Positions 1 through 6,153 of a stretch of DNA of 64,000 nt are shown here, piece by piece. The notes beneath the pieces were generated by a model. The model did not search any database and was not told the origin of the DNA. It worked only from the letters and a program-made list of their open reading frames with translations. Numbering within the stretch: position 1 is the stretch's first letter; each line of letters starts with the position of its first letter. Made by a program: the position numbers and the translations under genes. Source of the stretch: Roseburia_C sp900315735 (GTDB taxonomy: Bacteria; Bacillota; Clostridia; Lachnospirales; Lachnospiraceae); assembly GCA_052118425.1 (NCBI GenBank), contig JBQKHF010000001.1. One strand, given 5' to 3'.

Positions 1-519
1 CTTAAGAAGCTGCCGGATCAGGTAGAAATGTTACTGAGCCATAAAGAGAAGATCCAGAAATTTGCCAACCGTTTTATTGCAGCAAAGGATATTTTCTTTA
101 TCGGAAGAGGAATTGATTATGCGATTTCCATGGAAGGCTCTTTAAAATTGAAGGAGATTTCCTATATTCATTCTGAGGCATATGCAGCAGGTGAGTTAAA
201 GCATGGAACCATTTCCCTGATTGAAGATGGTACACCGGTCGTTGCAGTGGCAACACAGGATGCACTGCTGAAAAAGACCATCAGCAATATTGTAGAAGTG
301 AAGACCAGAGGCGCATTTGTCATGGCAGTCACCAATGAAGGCAATACAGAGATTGAAAAGACAGCAGATTATGTCATCTATATTCCACAGACCAATGCAT
401 ATTTTGCCAATTCACTGGCAATTATTCCATTACAGCTGTTCAGCTACTATGTAGCAGTTGGAAAGGGCTGTGATGTGGATAAACCAAGAAATCTTGCAAA
501 ATCAGTAACGGTCGAATAA
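1..519 (+). CDS. glmS: Glutamine-fructose-6-phosphate aminotransferase (isomerizing), C-terminal part
   Basis: This is the 3' end of an open frame that enters from outside the window and is open from base 1, so the gene is 5'-truncated only by the window edge. The 172 visible residues form most of a second SIS (sugar isomerase) domain: 'GRGIDYAISMEGSLKLKEISYIHSEAYAAGELKHG' is split here between the GRG phosphosugar loop and the AxAGELKHG catalytic segment, and the protein ends LAKSVTVE, the family's usual C-terminus. GlmS makes glucosamine-6-phosphate from fructose-6-phosphate and glutamine in the cytoplasm, the first step of UDP-GlcNAc and peptidoglycan precursor synthesis. The N-terminal glutaminase domain and any glmS ribozyme lie outside the window. 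The 259 bases after it hold no gene and only a weak CCCC/GGGG hairpin near 558-569. Confidence 0.96.
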   Translation, partial: LKKLPDQVEMLLSHKEKIQKFANRFIAAKDIFFIGRGIDYAISMEGSLKLKEISYIHSEAYAAGELKHGTISLIEDGTPVVAVATQDALLKKTISNIVEVKTRGAFVMAVTNEGNTEIEKTADYVIYIPQTNAYFANSLAIIPLQLFSYYVAVGKGCDVDKPRNLAKSVTVE

Positions 520-661
520 GAATAGTCCCACAAAGGGAAAGGAAGATTTCTTCTATTCCCCTTGCGGGGCTGTTTCTATATGCAGGTAGTACGTAAAGTA
601 TGTTCCTTGTAGTTATGTTGACCGGCATCCATAAGAAGCTGCCAGTCATATTTTGGGATAT

Positions 662-691
662 TTGACAAATAAAACATAAAAGAGACATAAT
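662..691 (+). promoter_or_regulatory. Promoter of the htrA-like gene
   Basis: TTGACA at 662-667, an 18-base spacer and CATAAT at 686-691 give a near-consensus vegetative promoter. It lies about 90 bases before the protease start, in the only gap upstream of it. Confidence 0.6.
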
Positions 692-778
692 TTTCTCAAT
701 CATTAGACACAGAACTAACACAATTTATGGATATTATCATAATCAGAAAGTAACAAAGAGATGAAAGGAGTAATCTTT

Positions 779-2266
779 ATGGAAAACAATTATAACAACA
801 ATTTTAACTCCGGCTCTCCTTATTCATATAATCAGACGAACCAGCAGACAGGAGACGGAACAAATACTTCATGGAGCAGTCAGGTGAACGGAAATACTTC
901 ACAGGGCTACAGTCAGGGAACCCAGTATGGACAGGGAAATGCCTATTATAGTCAGGGAACCCAGTATGGACAGGGAAATGCCTATTATAGTCAGGGAACA
1001 CAGCCATATGGACAGAATCAGCAGAAGAAAAAACGGAAAGAAAAAGTAAAGAAAGAACATGGTAAAGGTGGATTTGGTGTAAAACTTGCAAAATGTGCAG
1101 CTATTGCATTAGTCTTTGGATTGATTTCAGGAAGCGTATTTGCGGGAACAAATCAGCTACTTGGAACGAAGTGGAGCAACTCTGAATCTGCTAAGACAGA
1201 GGCTTCCCTGAATAAGAGCAGCAGCGGAGATACCGTTAAGGCAGCAAATACTTCATCCAAAGCAGTAACCGATTTGACGGATGTCTCAGATATTGCAGAT
1301 AATGTAATGCCATCTATTGTTGCAATTACGAATATGAGTGAAAAACAGGTAAGCACCTGGTATGGATATACTGCATCACAGCCACAGGAAAGTTGTGGTT
1401 CCGGAATCATAGTAAGCCAGGATGACCAGTACATCTATGTAGCAACGAATAATCATGTGGTATCCGGTGCCCAAAGTATTACCGTGCAGTTTTCAGATGA
1501 CAGCACAGTAGCCGCAGAAGTAAAAGGAACAGATGCAGGAAGTGACTTAGCAGTCGTTGCAGTTCCGATTTCCGATATCAGCGCAGACACCTTAAGTACC
1601 ATTAAGGTTGCAACCCTTGGCAATTCTGATGACTTAAGTGTAGGTCAGGCAGCAGTCGCAATTGGAAATGCGTTAGGTTATGGGCAGTCTGTTACAACTG
1701 GTGTTATCAGTGCATTGAACCGAGAGGTGTCCGTAGAAAATGAAGACGGTTCTACCACAACCAATGAACTGATTCAGACTGATGCGGCTATTAACCCTGG
1801 TAATAGTGGTGGCGCATTACTGAACGCCAAGGGTGAAGTAATCGGTATCAGTTCTGTAAAATATTCTGATACCAGTGTAGAAGGTATGGGCTATGCTATC
1901 CCGATTAATACAGCGTCTCCGATTATTGAAAAATTAATCAACCGGGAACAGGTGGATGAATCCCGTTCCGCATATCTTGGAATCTCCGGTGTAGATGTAT
2001 CCTCCACCGTTGCACAGACCTATAATATGCCGGAAGGAATATATCTCTATCAGGTAAAGGAAGGTTCACCGGCAGAGCAGGCAGGCTTACAGGCAGGAGA
2101 TATTATCACATCCTTTGATGGAAGCAAGGTTTCATCTACAACAGAATTAAATGATGCGATTAAGTATTGTGCAGCAGGTGATTCTGTAGAAGTTGTATTT
2201 GAACGTCAGACAGATGGACAGTATCAGGAACAGACGGTAACCGTAACTTTAGGGCAGAAAAACTAA
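779..2266 (+). CDS. HtrA/DegP-type trypsin-like serine protease with PDZ domain
   Basis: Membrane-anchored surface protease of the HtrA/DegP family (S1C), expected to degrade or refold damaged proteins outside the membrane. The start is ATG 779, not the upstream ATG 761, because AAAGGAG at 764-770 sits correctly before it. The 495-aa product has a Gln/Tyr/Gly/Asn-rich cytoplasmic head (about residues 1-80) with tandem 13-aa repeats, a Lys-rich stretch, one membrane segment (about 100-125), a linker, a protease domain and a C-terminal PDZ domain. The triad is visible: His226 in NNHVV, Asp256 in GSDLAVV, Ser343 in NPGNSGGAL. The PDZ starts near AYLGISG. Single gene with its own promoter and terminator. 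The repeat-rich head is longer than in well-known HtrA proteins and may act in localisation (inference). Confidence 0.93.
   Translation: MENNYNNNFNSGSPYSYNQTNQQTGDGTNTSWSSQVNGNTSQGYSQGTQYGQGNAYYSQGTQYGQGNAYYSQGTQPYGQNQQKKKRKEKVKKEHGKGGFGVKLAKCAAIALVFGLISGSVFAGTNQLLGTKWSNSESAKTEASLNKSSSGDTVKAANTSSKAVTDLTDVSDIADNVMPSIVAITNMSEKQVSTWYGYTASQPQESCGSGIIVSQDDQYIYVATNNHVVSGAQSITVQFSDDSTVAAEVKGTDAGSDLAVVAVPISDISADTLSTIKVATLGNSDDLSVGQAAVAIGNALGYGQSVTTGVISALNREVSVENEDGSTTTNELIQTDAAINPGNSGGALLNAKGEVIGISSVKYSDTSVEGMGYAIPINTASPIIEKLINREQVDESRSAYLGISGVDVSSTVAQTYNMPEGIYLYQVKEGSPAEQAGLQAGDIITSFDGSKVSSTTELNDAIKYCAAGDSVEVVFERQTDGQYQEQTVTVTLGQKN
911..1003 (+). repeat. 39-bp tandem duplication in the htrA-like gene
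   Basis: Two perfect 39-base copies (911-949 and 950-988) followed by a partial third copy (989-1003). They encode a 13-residue unit beginning SQGTQYGQGN. Because the copies are identical at the DNA level, silent sites included, the duplication looks recent or is kept uniform by slippage. Confidence 0.95.
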
Positions 2267-2330
2267 AAACGGATAACAAAATGTAACACTTAGTCATCTA
2301 TAAAGCAAAGCTACCGATAAGGCAGATAAA

Positions 2331-2381
2331 ACAGCAGTGTCTTAAATATGTTGAAGAAAACATGGACACTGCTGTTTTTTT
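2331..2381 (+). terminator. Rho-independent terminator of the htrA-like gene
   Basis: ACAGCAGTGTC at 2331-2341 pairs with GACACTGCTGT at 2365-2375, an 11-bp stem followed by a run of T. The T run merges with the 131-nt repeat that follows. Confidence 0.85.
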
Positions 2382-2505
2382 ACTTTACAGGAAATTGCTT
2401 TCCTGTAAAGTAAAAAACGCTCCGCGAGGATGCACACTGCGGCGTATAAGGTAGATGTCGCAAGCGACCGCCGCAGGCGCGAGAATGTGCCAAGGCACAT
2501 TCTTT
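2375..2505 (+). repeat. 131-nt structured intergenic repeat, copy 1
   Basis: Nearly identical to 13436-13566; only one mismatch seen (A against G in GATGC[A/G]CACTG). Three hairpins are readable: a 12-bp stem from TACTTTACAGGA / TCCTGTAAAGTA, a nested stem CTGCGGCG / CGCCGCAG enclosing GTCG-CAAG-CGAC, and a 9-bp stem GAATGTGCC / GGCACATTC. In both places it starts in the T run of a terminator. No open frame is apparent. It is much more GC-rich in its stems than the surrounding DNA. Function unknown. Confidence 0.9.
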
Positions 2506-2606
2506 GTTACGCAAGTAGCGAGAAAAAGTCTAGCAGAAAAGAAAGAGCCAAGTTTGCTTGAGCAAACTTCTTTTTTGCTAGACTTTGGCGAGCACTGCGA
2601 TAACTT
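2505..2606 (+). other. Structured extension attached to repeat copy 1
   Basis: Copy 1 continues into a further fold that copy 2 lacks: GTTACGCA (2506-2513) pairs with TGCGATAAC (2596-2604, one bulge), AAAGTCTAGCA (2525-2535) pairs perfectly with TGCTAGACTTT (2576-2586), and AAGTTTGCT (2550-2558) pairs with AGCAAACTT (2561-2569). The whole forms one long nested hairpin between the htrA-like and alarmone synthetase genes. The rest of this 421-base gap holds only a possible -10 (TATGAT, 2643-2648) for the next gene. Confidence 0.7.
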
Positions 2607-2687
2607 TAGAAAAAATTAATAGTTGTTTCTGGTATTTTCTGATATGATAGAAAAGTAAGAAAAATAAACTTATGAGGAAAGTAAAAG

Positions 2688-3365
2688 ATGAATCCATTAG
2701 ATTTTAGCAGAATAAAAGACGAGGCACATCCGGAGGATTTTTTAAGTGAGATGAAACCCTTTGGGGATTTGATGATGTATTACCGGTGTGCCATGATGGA
2801 AGTGGAAACAAAGTTTAAGGTATTAAATGAGCAGTTTTCCACACAATATAACAGGAATCCGATTGAGTCCATAAAAACAAGACTGAAGAAACCGGCAAGT
2901 ATTATTGAAAAAATCAAACGGAAGAACATTGGATTTTCCATGAAAGCAATTGAGGAGAATATGTTTGATATTGCGGGAGTGCGCGTCATCTGTTCTTTTC
3001 AGGAAGATATTTATACTATGGCAGATTTGCTACTGCAGCAGGATGATATCATTCTGGTAGAGAAGAAAGATTATATTGCACATCCGAAGGATAACGGATA
3101 CCGTAGTCTGCATCTGATTGTGGATGTGCCGATATTTTTATCGAACGAGAAGCGCCATATGAAAGTGGAGGTGCAGCTCCGGACCATTGCCATGGATTTC
3201 TGGGCGAGTCTTGAGCACAAGCTTCGCTATAAGAAACATATTAATAATTCAGAAGAAATAGCAGATAAATTAAAGCATGTTGCAGATGTAATTACAGAAA
3301 TGGACTGCGAGATGCAGGATATTCGTCATATGATAGAATTTATAGACGATAATACAGAATCGTAG
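2688..3365 (+). CDS. Small alarmone synthetase, RelQ/RelP-like GTP pyrophosphokinase
   Basis: Single-domain synthetase that transfers pyrophosphate from ATP to GTP or GDP to make (p)ppGpp. At 225 aa it is the size of Firmicute small alarmone synthetases and lacks the HD hydrolase, TGS and ACT regions of long RelA/Spo proteins. Motifs seen: the Arg/Lys-rich start of the synthetase fold (ESIKTRLKKPASI), DIAGVRVIC, KDYIAHPKDNGYRSLH around residues 125-140, and EVQLRTIAMDFWASLEHKL with the catalytic-face Glu-x-Gln. GAGGAAAG precedes ATG 2688. RelQ and RelP cannot be told apart with confidence by eye. It is followed by a small membrane-peptide gene with its own promoter. Confidence 0.92.
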   Translation: MNPLDFSRIKDEAHPEDFLSEMKPFGDLMMYYRCAMMEVETKFKVLNEQFSTQYNRNPIESIKTRLKKPASIIEKIKRKNIGFSMKAIEENMFDIAGVRVICSFQEDIYTMADLLLQQDDIILVEKKDYIAHPKDNGYRSLHLIVDVPIFLSNEKRHMKVEVQLRTIAMDFWASLEHKLRYKKHINNSEEIADKLKHVADVITEMDCEMQDIRHMIEFIDDNTES

Positions 3366-3371
3366 TATACT
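3343..3371 (+). promoter_or_regulatory. Possible promoter of the 44-aa membrane peptide gene
   Basis: TAGACG (3343-3348), 17 bases, TATACT (3366-3371). It overlaps the end of the synthetase gene and lies 32 bases before the ATG of the small gene. Confidence 0.4.
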
Positions 3372-3403
3372 ATAGATATCTGGCACAAGGAGGAGGTAAT
3401 AAG

Positions 3404-3538
3404 ATGACAGAGGGTGGACTTCTGATATTCCTTGGAATCTTGATTTTATTTGTAGTAATTGTAGCTGTAATCGCGGTGGTAGCCGCAGTATCCGGGGCAG
3501 CAGCGGCAATTGCGGATGAGGACAAAGAAGAAGAGTAG
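3404..3538 (+). CDS. 44-aa single-span membrane peptide
   Basis: Short frame with an excellent ribosome site (AAGGAGGAGGT, 3387-3397) seven bases before ATG 3404. The product starts MTEGGLLIFLG, continues as one hydrophobic helix of Leu, Ile, Val and Ala (about residues 6-37), and ends in the acidic tail ADEDKEEE. A terminator follows at once, so the gene is a complete small unit. I do not recognise a named family; the organisation (uncharged head, one helix, acidic tail) only says membrane peptide. It is too short for usual gene-calling cut-offs and is easily missed. Confidence 0.7.
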   Translation: MTEGGLLIFLGILILFVVIVAVIAVVAAVSGAAAAIADEDKEEE

Positions 3539-3542
3539 AGAA

Positions 3543-3593
3543 AAAGAACGTTATTGCATGGAAAGGATTCCAGACAATAGCGTTCTTTTTACT
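3543..3593. terminator. Terminator between the 44-aa gene and cheC, possibly bidirectional
   Basis: AAAGAACGTTATTG pairs with CAATAGCGTTCTTTTT around a loop of about 18 bases. A-rich left and T-rich right flanks suit termination from both converging genes. Confidence 0.75.
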
Positions 3594-3602
3594 TTTACAA
3601 TA

Positions 3603-4226
3603 TTATAAATCGATACCGAGTCCCTCAAAAAGAACTTTCATGGAGTCCATTTCAAGAATCAGAATCATAGCAGTTTTAATCTGGGTATGCGCAAAGCTTA
3701 AACGTTCATCGATGAAGAGAACCTGATAATCTAACCCTGTAAATTCCTTTTCCGGTACAGATAAAATTTCACCGATGGTGCCAACCTGATTCTGTGGCGG
3801 TTCAATATCAATGAAAGTATTCGTCATTTTGGCAATAGAATTCACGTAAGCTGCAGTTGTAATATTTGCCATTTCCCGTAAAACAGATAAATCCATATCA
3901 TCCAGTGAATCAATGGAATCGACATTTTTCTCATAAAAGGTGTTAATCAGGCGGCTTGCAAATTCCTTCTCTACAATCTGAAGCATTACACCATTCATAT
4001 CTCCCTTTACATTTACAGTCATACCGATTGCAGTCTTATCTGCCCCGCCCAGATAATCAGCAGCATTGGTATAATCCAGCAGACAGATGTTTGGAACTTC
4101 AATATCTACCGGTGAATTTAAGAGTCCGGCCAGCGCAGTAGCAGCATTACCGGAACCGATATTGCCGATTTCAGCCAGAACACTTAAATGCATAGAATCC
4201 AGTTCTTTTAAATTAAGCATAGACAT
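3603..4226 (-). CDS. cheC: CheC-family CheY-P phosphatase
   Basis: Cytoplasmic chemotaxis adaptation protein that dephosphorylates CheY-P in Bacillus/Clostridia-type systems. The start is placed at ATG 4226 (MSMLNLKEL) because AGGGAGAG sits 5 bases upstream; the frame itself is open back to 4298 without a ribosome site. The 207-aa product has the pseudo-symmetric CheC fold with both phosphatase signatures: E-I-G-N in LAEIGNIGSGNAATAL near residue 20 and E-M-A-N in LREMANITTAAYVNS in the second half. Having both ExxN sites matches CheC rather than the one-site CheX. It stands alone, away from other che or fli genes in view; a CZB chemoreceptor is encoded at 23.7 kb. Confidence 0.9.
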   Translation of the reverse strand: MSMLNLKELDSMHLSVLAEIGNIGSGNAATALAGLLNSPVDIEVPNICLLDYTNAADYLGGADKTAIGMTVNVKGDMNGVMLQIVEKEFASRLINTFYEKNVDSIDSLDDMDLSVLREMANITTAAYVNSIAKMTNTFIDIEPPQNQVGTIGEILSVPEKEFTGLDYQVLFIDERLSFAHTQIKTAMILILEMDSMKVLFEGLGIDL

Positions 4227-4275
4227 AAAAACTCTCCCTTTGTCATTACAGTATAAATTTTTCTCATTTTCATTC

Positions 4276-4304
4276 ATTATAACATAGGATACAGACAATG
4301 AGAA
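4276..4304 (-). promoter_or_regulatory. Possible cheC promoter
   Basis: Read on the minus strand, TTCTCA (4304-4299), 17 bases, then a perfect TATAAT (4281-4276), about 50 bases before the ATG. Confidence 0.45.
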
Positions 4305-4363
4305 TGGATTTTTATGGCATTTCGAAAGGAATTATAAAGAATTTTGAAAAATAAAAATTCTGC

Positions 4364-4392
4364 TTGTATTCTCCCTTTTTATTTGTTACAAT
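4364..4392 (+). promoter_or_regulatory. Possible promoter of the Rpn-like nuclease gene
   Basis: TTGTAT (4364-4369), 17 bases, TACAAT (4387-4392). The 361-base gap between cheC and this gene otherwise holds only the divergent cheC promoter and AT-rich sequence. Confidence 0.4.
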
Positions 4393-4587
4393 CAGCACAA
4401 AGCATATATTCTAATTTTCGAATGGCGAAAGCCAATCTAAATTTCTGGTATCAATTCAATGAATTCTATGCTTTTAAATTCTAATTACAATTAATGAACG
4501 CATAGTGCATTGAACAGGTGGAACATCAGAGGCGGAAATAGGATATGCAATCCTGCTTTTCTATGTACTATGGGAAAAGGAGGAAAC

Positions 4588-5403
4588 ATGAAAACTTTAG
4601 AAGAACTGAATCTGGTGGATGACTTTCTGGTAAACAGCCTGACCAGCCACAAAGTTTATGGGGAACAGTCAGCAAGGTATATTTTGGAATGTATTCTGCA
4701 CCGTCCGATTGGAAAGCTTACAGTGGTGCCGCAACGATTCTTCGGTGGAGAAAATACAGAAGCCCATGGTATCCGGCTGGACGTATATCTGGATGAAGAG
4801 AATGGAGAAATTTTTGATATTGAGCCGGACCAGAATGACGGAAAGGGAGATCTCGCAGCACTTCCCCGTAGAGCACGTTTTTATCATGCAAAGATCGATG
4901 CAGGAAATTTGCCGGCAGGCGAAGAATATGGAAAGCTTCGAAATGTAATTGTGATTTTTATCACAACCTATGACCCTTTTAGTGAGAACCGAATGGTATA
5001 TACCATTAAGAATAGCTGTGTAGAAGTGCCGGAATTAGAATATGAGGATGGTGCAAAGACCATATTCTTGTATACAAGAGGAAAAGAAGGAAAACCACCG
5101 GAAGAATTAAAGCAGCTGCTGCATTACATGGAGCATTCGTCCATAGAGAATGCTTCCACCGAAAGCCTGAAAAAGCTTCATCGGATGGTAACTGCAGTAA
5201 AGCGGGATGGAGAGGTAGGTCTTGCATATATGAAGAGTTTTGAAAGAGAAGCAAGAATCAGAAGACAGGGAGAGGCAGAAGGAATTATAAAGACCAGTCG
5301 CAAATTCGGAAAATCAGAGGAAGAGATTTTGGCGTTATTGCAGGAAGAGTTACAGATAAGTGAAGCGTGGGCAAAAGAGTTGTTGGAAAAGTATACTTTA
5401 TAA
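4588..5403 (+). CDS. Rpn-family recombination-promoting nuclease / PD-(D/E)XK transposase-like protein
   Basis: Member of the PD-(D/E)XK nuclease family often annotated as Rpn or 'transposase_31-like', multi-copy in many Clostridia and thought to act in DNA recombination rather than as a true transposase. ATG 4588 follows AAAGGAGG by five bases; the 5' extension to 4510 has no ribosome site. The 271-aa product shows the family layout: an N-terminal helix with DDFLVNSLTSHK, VYGEQSARYIL, the nuclease core RLDVYLDEENGEIFDIEPDQ, then LPRRARFYHAKID, and FITTYDPFSENRMVYTIKN. The usual E-x-Q active-site strand reads IEPDQ here, a small insertion whose effect on activity is unclear. The C-terminus has the common Ser/Glu-rich helical tail. 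No flanking inverted repeats are visible. Confidence 0.85.
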   Translation: MKTLEELNLVDDFLVNSLTSHKVYGEQSARYILECILHRPIGKLTVVPQRFFGGENTEAHGIRLDVYLDEENGEIFDIEPDQNDGKGDLAALPRRARFYHAKIDAGNLPAGEEYGKLRNVIVIFITTYDPFSENRMVYTIKNSCVEVPELEYEDGAKTIFLYTRGKEGKPPEELKQLLHYMEHSSIENASTESLKKLHRMVTAVKRDGEVGLAYMKSFEREARIRRQGEAEGIIKTSRKFGKSEEEILALLQEELQISEAWAKELLEKYTL

Positions 5404-5412
5404 AACTCACCC

Positions 5413-5441
5413 TTGACAAAAGTGCCTGGCAAATTTAATAT
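5413..5441 (+). promoter_or_regulatory. Promoter of the valS T-box leader
   Basis: Consensus TTGACA (5413-5418), exact 17-base spacing, TAATAT (5436-5441). It starts transcription about 700 bases before valS, just ahead of the T-box. Confidence 0.75.
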
Positions 5442-5447
5442 AAAGCC

Positions 5448-5729
5448 TAGAGATAAAGGTAATGAGAAAGAGGAGTACATCGGTACGGTTCTAAGAGAGG
5501 ACGGCTCATCGGCTGGAAGGTCGCCTGAATACGACAGATGGAAGGTAGCTTTCGAACCGGAAAACCCAGAAAACCTGCAAACGGAATCCCATAAAGAATT
5601 CCAGAATGGCATAAGTTTTCCCGGCACTCCACGTTACGGAGAAGAGATGTGCATAGATACTATGCATAACGAAGGTGGTACCGCGCTGATTCGCCCTTCT
5701 TATCCAGTTGGATAGGGAGGGCTTTTTTA
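5448..5729 (+). promoter_or_regulatory. T-box riboswitch upstream of valS
   Basis: tRNA-sensing leader RNA. The invariant antiterminator bulge reads GGTGGTACCGCG at 5674-5685, followed by a terminator at 5693-5729. In Stem I the S-turn AGTA (about 5474), the distal AGAGAG and the GGCTG apical segment can be recognised. A candidate specifier codon is GTA at 5545-5547 (valine), consistent with the next gene being valyl-tRNA synthetase; the codon is my reading and has not been folded by computer. Uncharged tRNA-Val should favour the antiterminator and allow readthrough to valS. Unusually, a long palindromic element lies between this switch and valS. Confidence 0.9.
5693..5729 (+). terminator. 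T-box terminator
   Basis: GCCCTTCTTATCC pairs with GGATAGGGAGGGC around AGTT, followed by TTTTTT. It competes with the antiterminator formed by the GGTGGTACC bulge region. Confidence 0.9.
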
Positions 5730-5773
5730 CGCATGAGTATAGTATTTGCAGAAGATAGTATATGTATTTTTTA

Positions 5774-6088
5774 CATTTCAATTATCTGAAAGATGTAGGA
5801 CTTTATTTGATGTGAAATACTAGCTGTTCTAAGGTACATGTTTTTCTTGCTTGCAGGCTGTCTTTCCGTTACTTTGACAGGATAGCGGTACTGTCCGACA
5901 GATGCGGATGCAAGAGCATGTTTGTATTATTTTAGGTAAAGATGAAATAGCATCCGCATATTGGCGAACAGTGGAGCTGGAGTGTCAAATATTGGAAAGA
6001 CAGCCTTTATAGCAAAAAGAAAAACATGTGCCTTTAGAACTGCAGTATTTTATATCAAAAGTCCTATGACTTTCAGATAACTGAAATG
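5774..6088. repeat. Long palindromic element A (family LP), between T-box and valS
   Basis: Imperfect palindrome of 315 bp. The left end reads CATTTCAATTATCTGAAAG and the right end is its near complement, CTTTCAGATAACTGAAATG; further in, TGTTCTAAGGTACATGTTTTTCTT pairs with the complementary stretch near 6025-6045 (broken by mismatches), and GCGGATGC (5903-5910) pairs with GCATCCGC (5951-5959). The arm shares CTGTCTTTCCGTTACTTTGACAG (5858-5880, two halves) with elements B, C and D. It lacks the 67-nt central core of B and D. No coding frame. Probably a transcribed spacer between the riboswitch and valS. Confidence 0.8.
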
Positions 6089-6153
6089 TCTACTAATAAA
6101 GATAGCACTTTTACAAATTACGAAACGTCTAATTTAGAAAAAGGAGAACAATT

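Noticed and set aside
4588..5403. Insertion sequence around the Rpn-like gene
   Set aside because: No terminal inverted repeats or target duplication found; the family is not a true transposase.
5413..5715. 100-aa open frame in the leader of valS
   Set aside because: It covers the T-box riboswitch and starts at the -35 box of its promoter; no ribosome site or protein-like composition.
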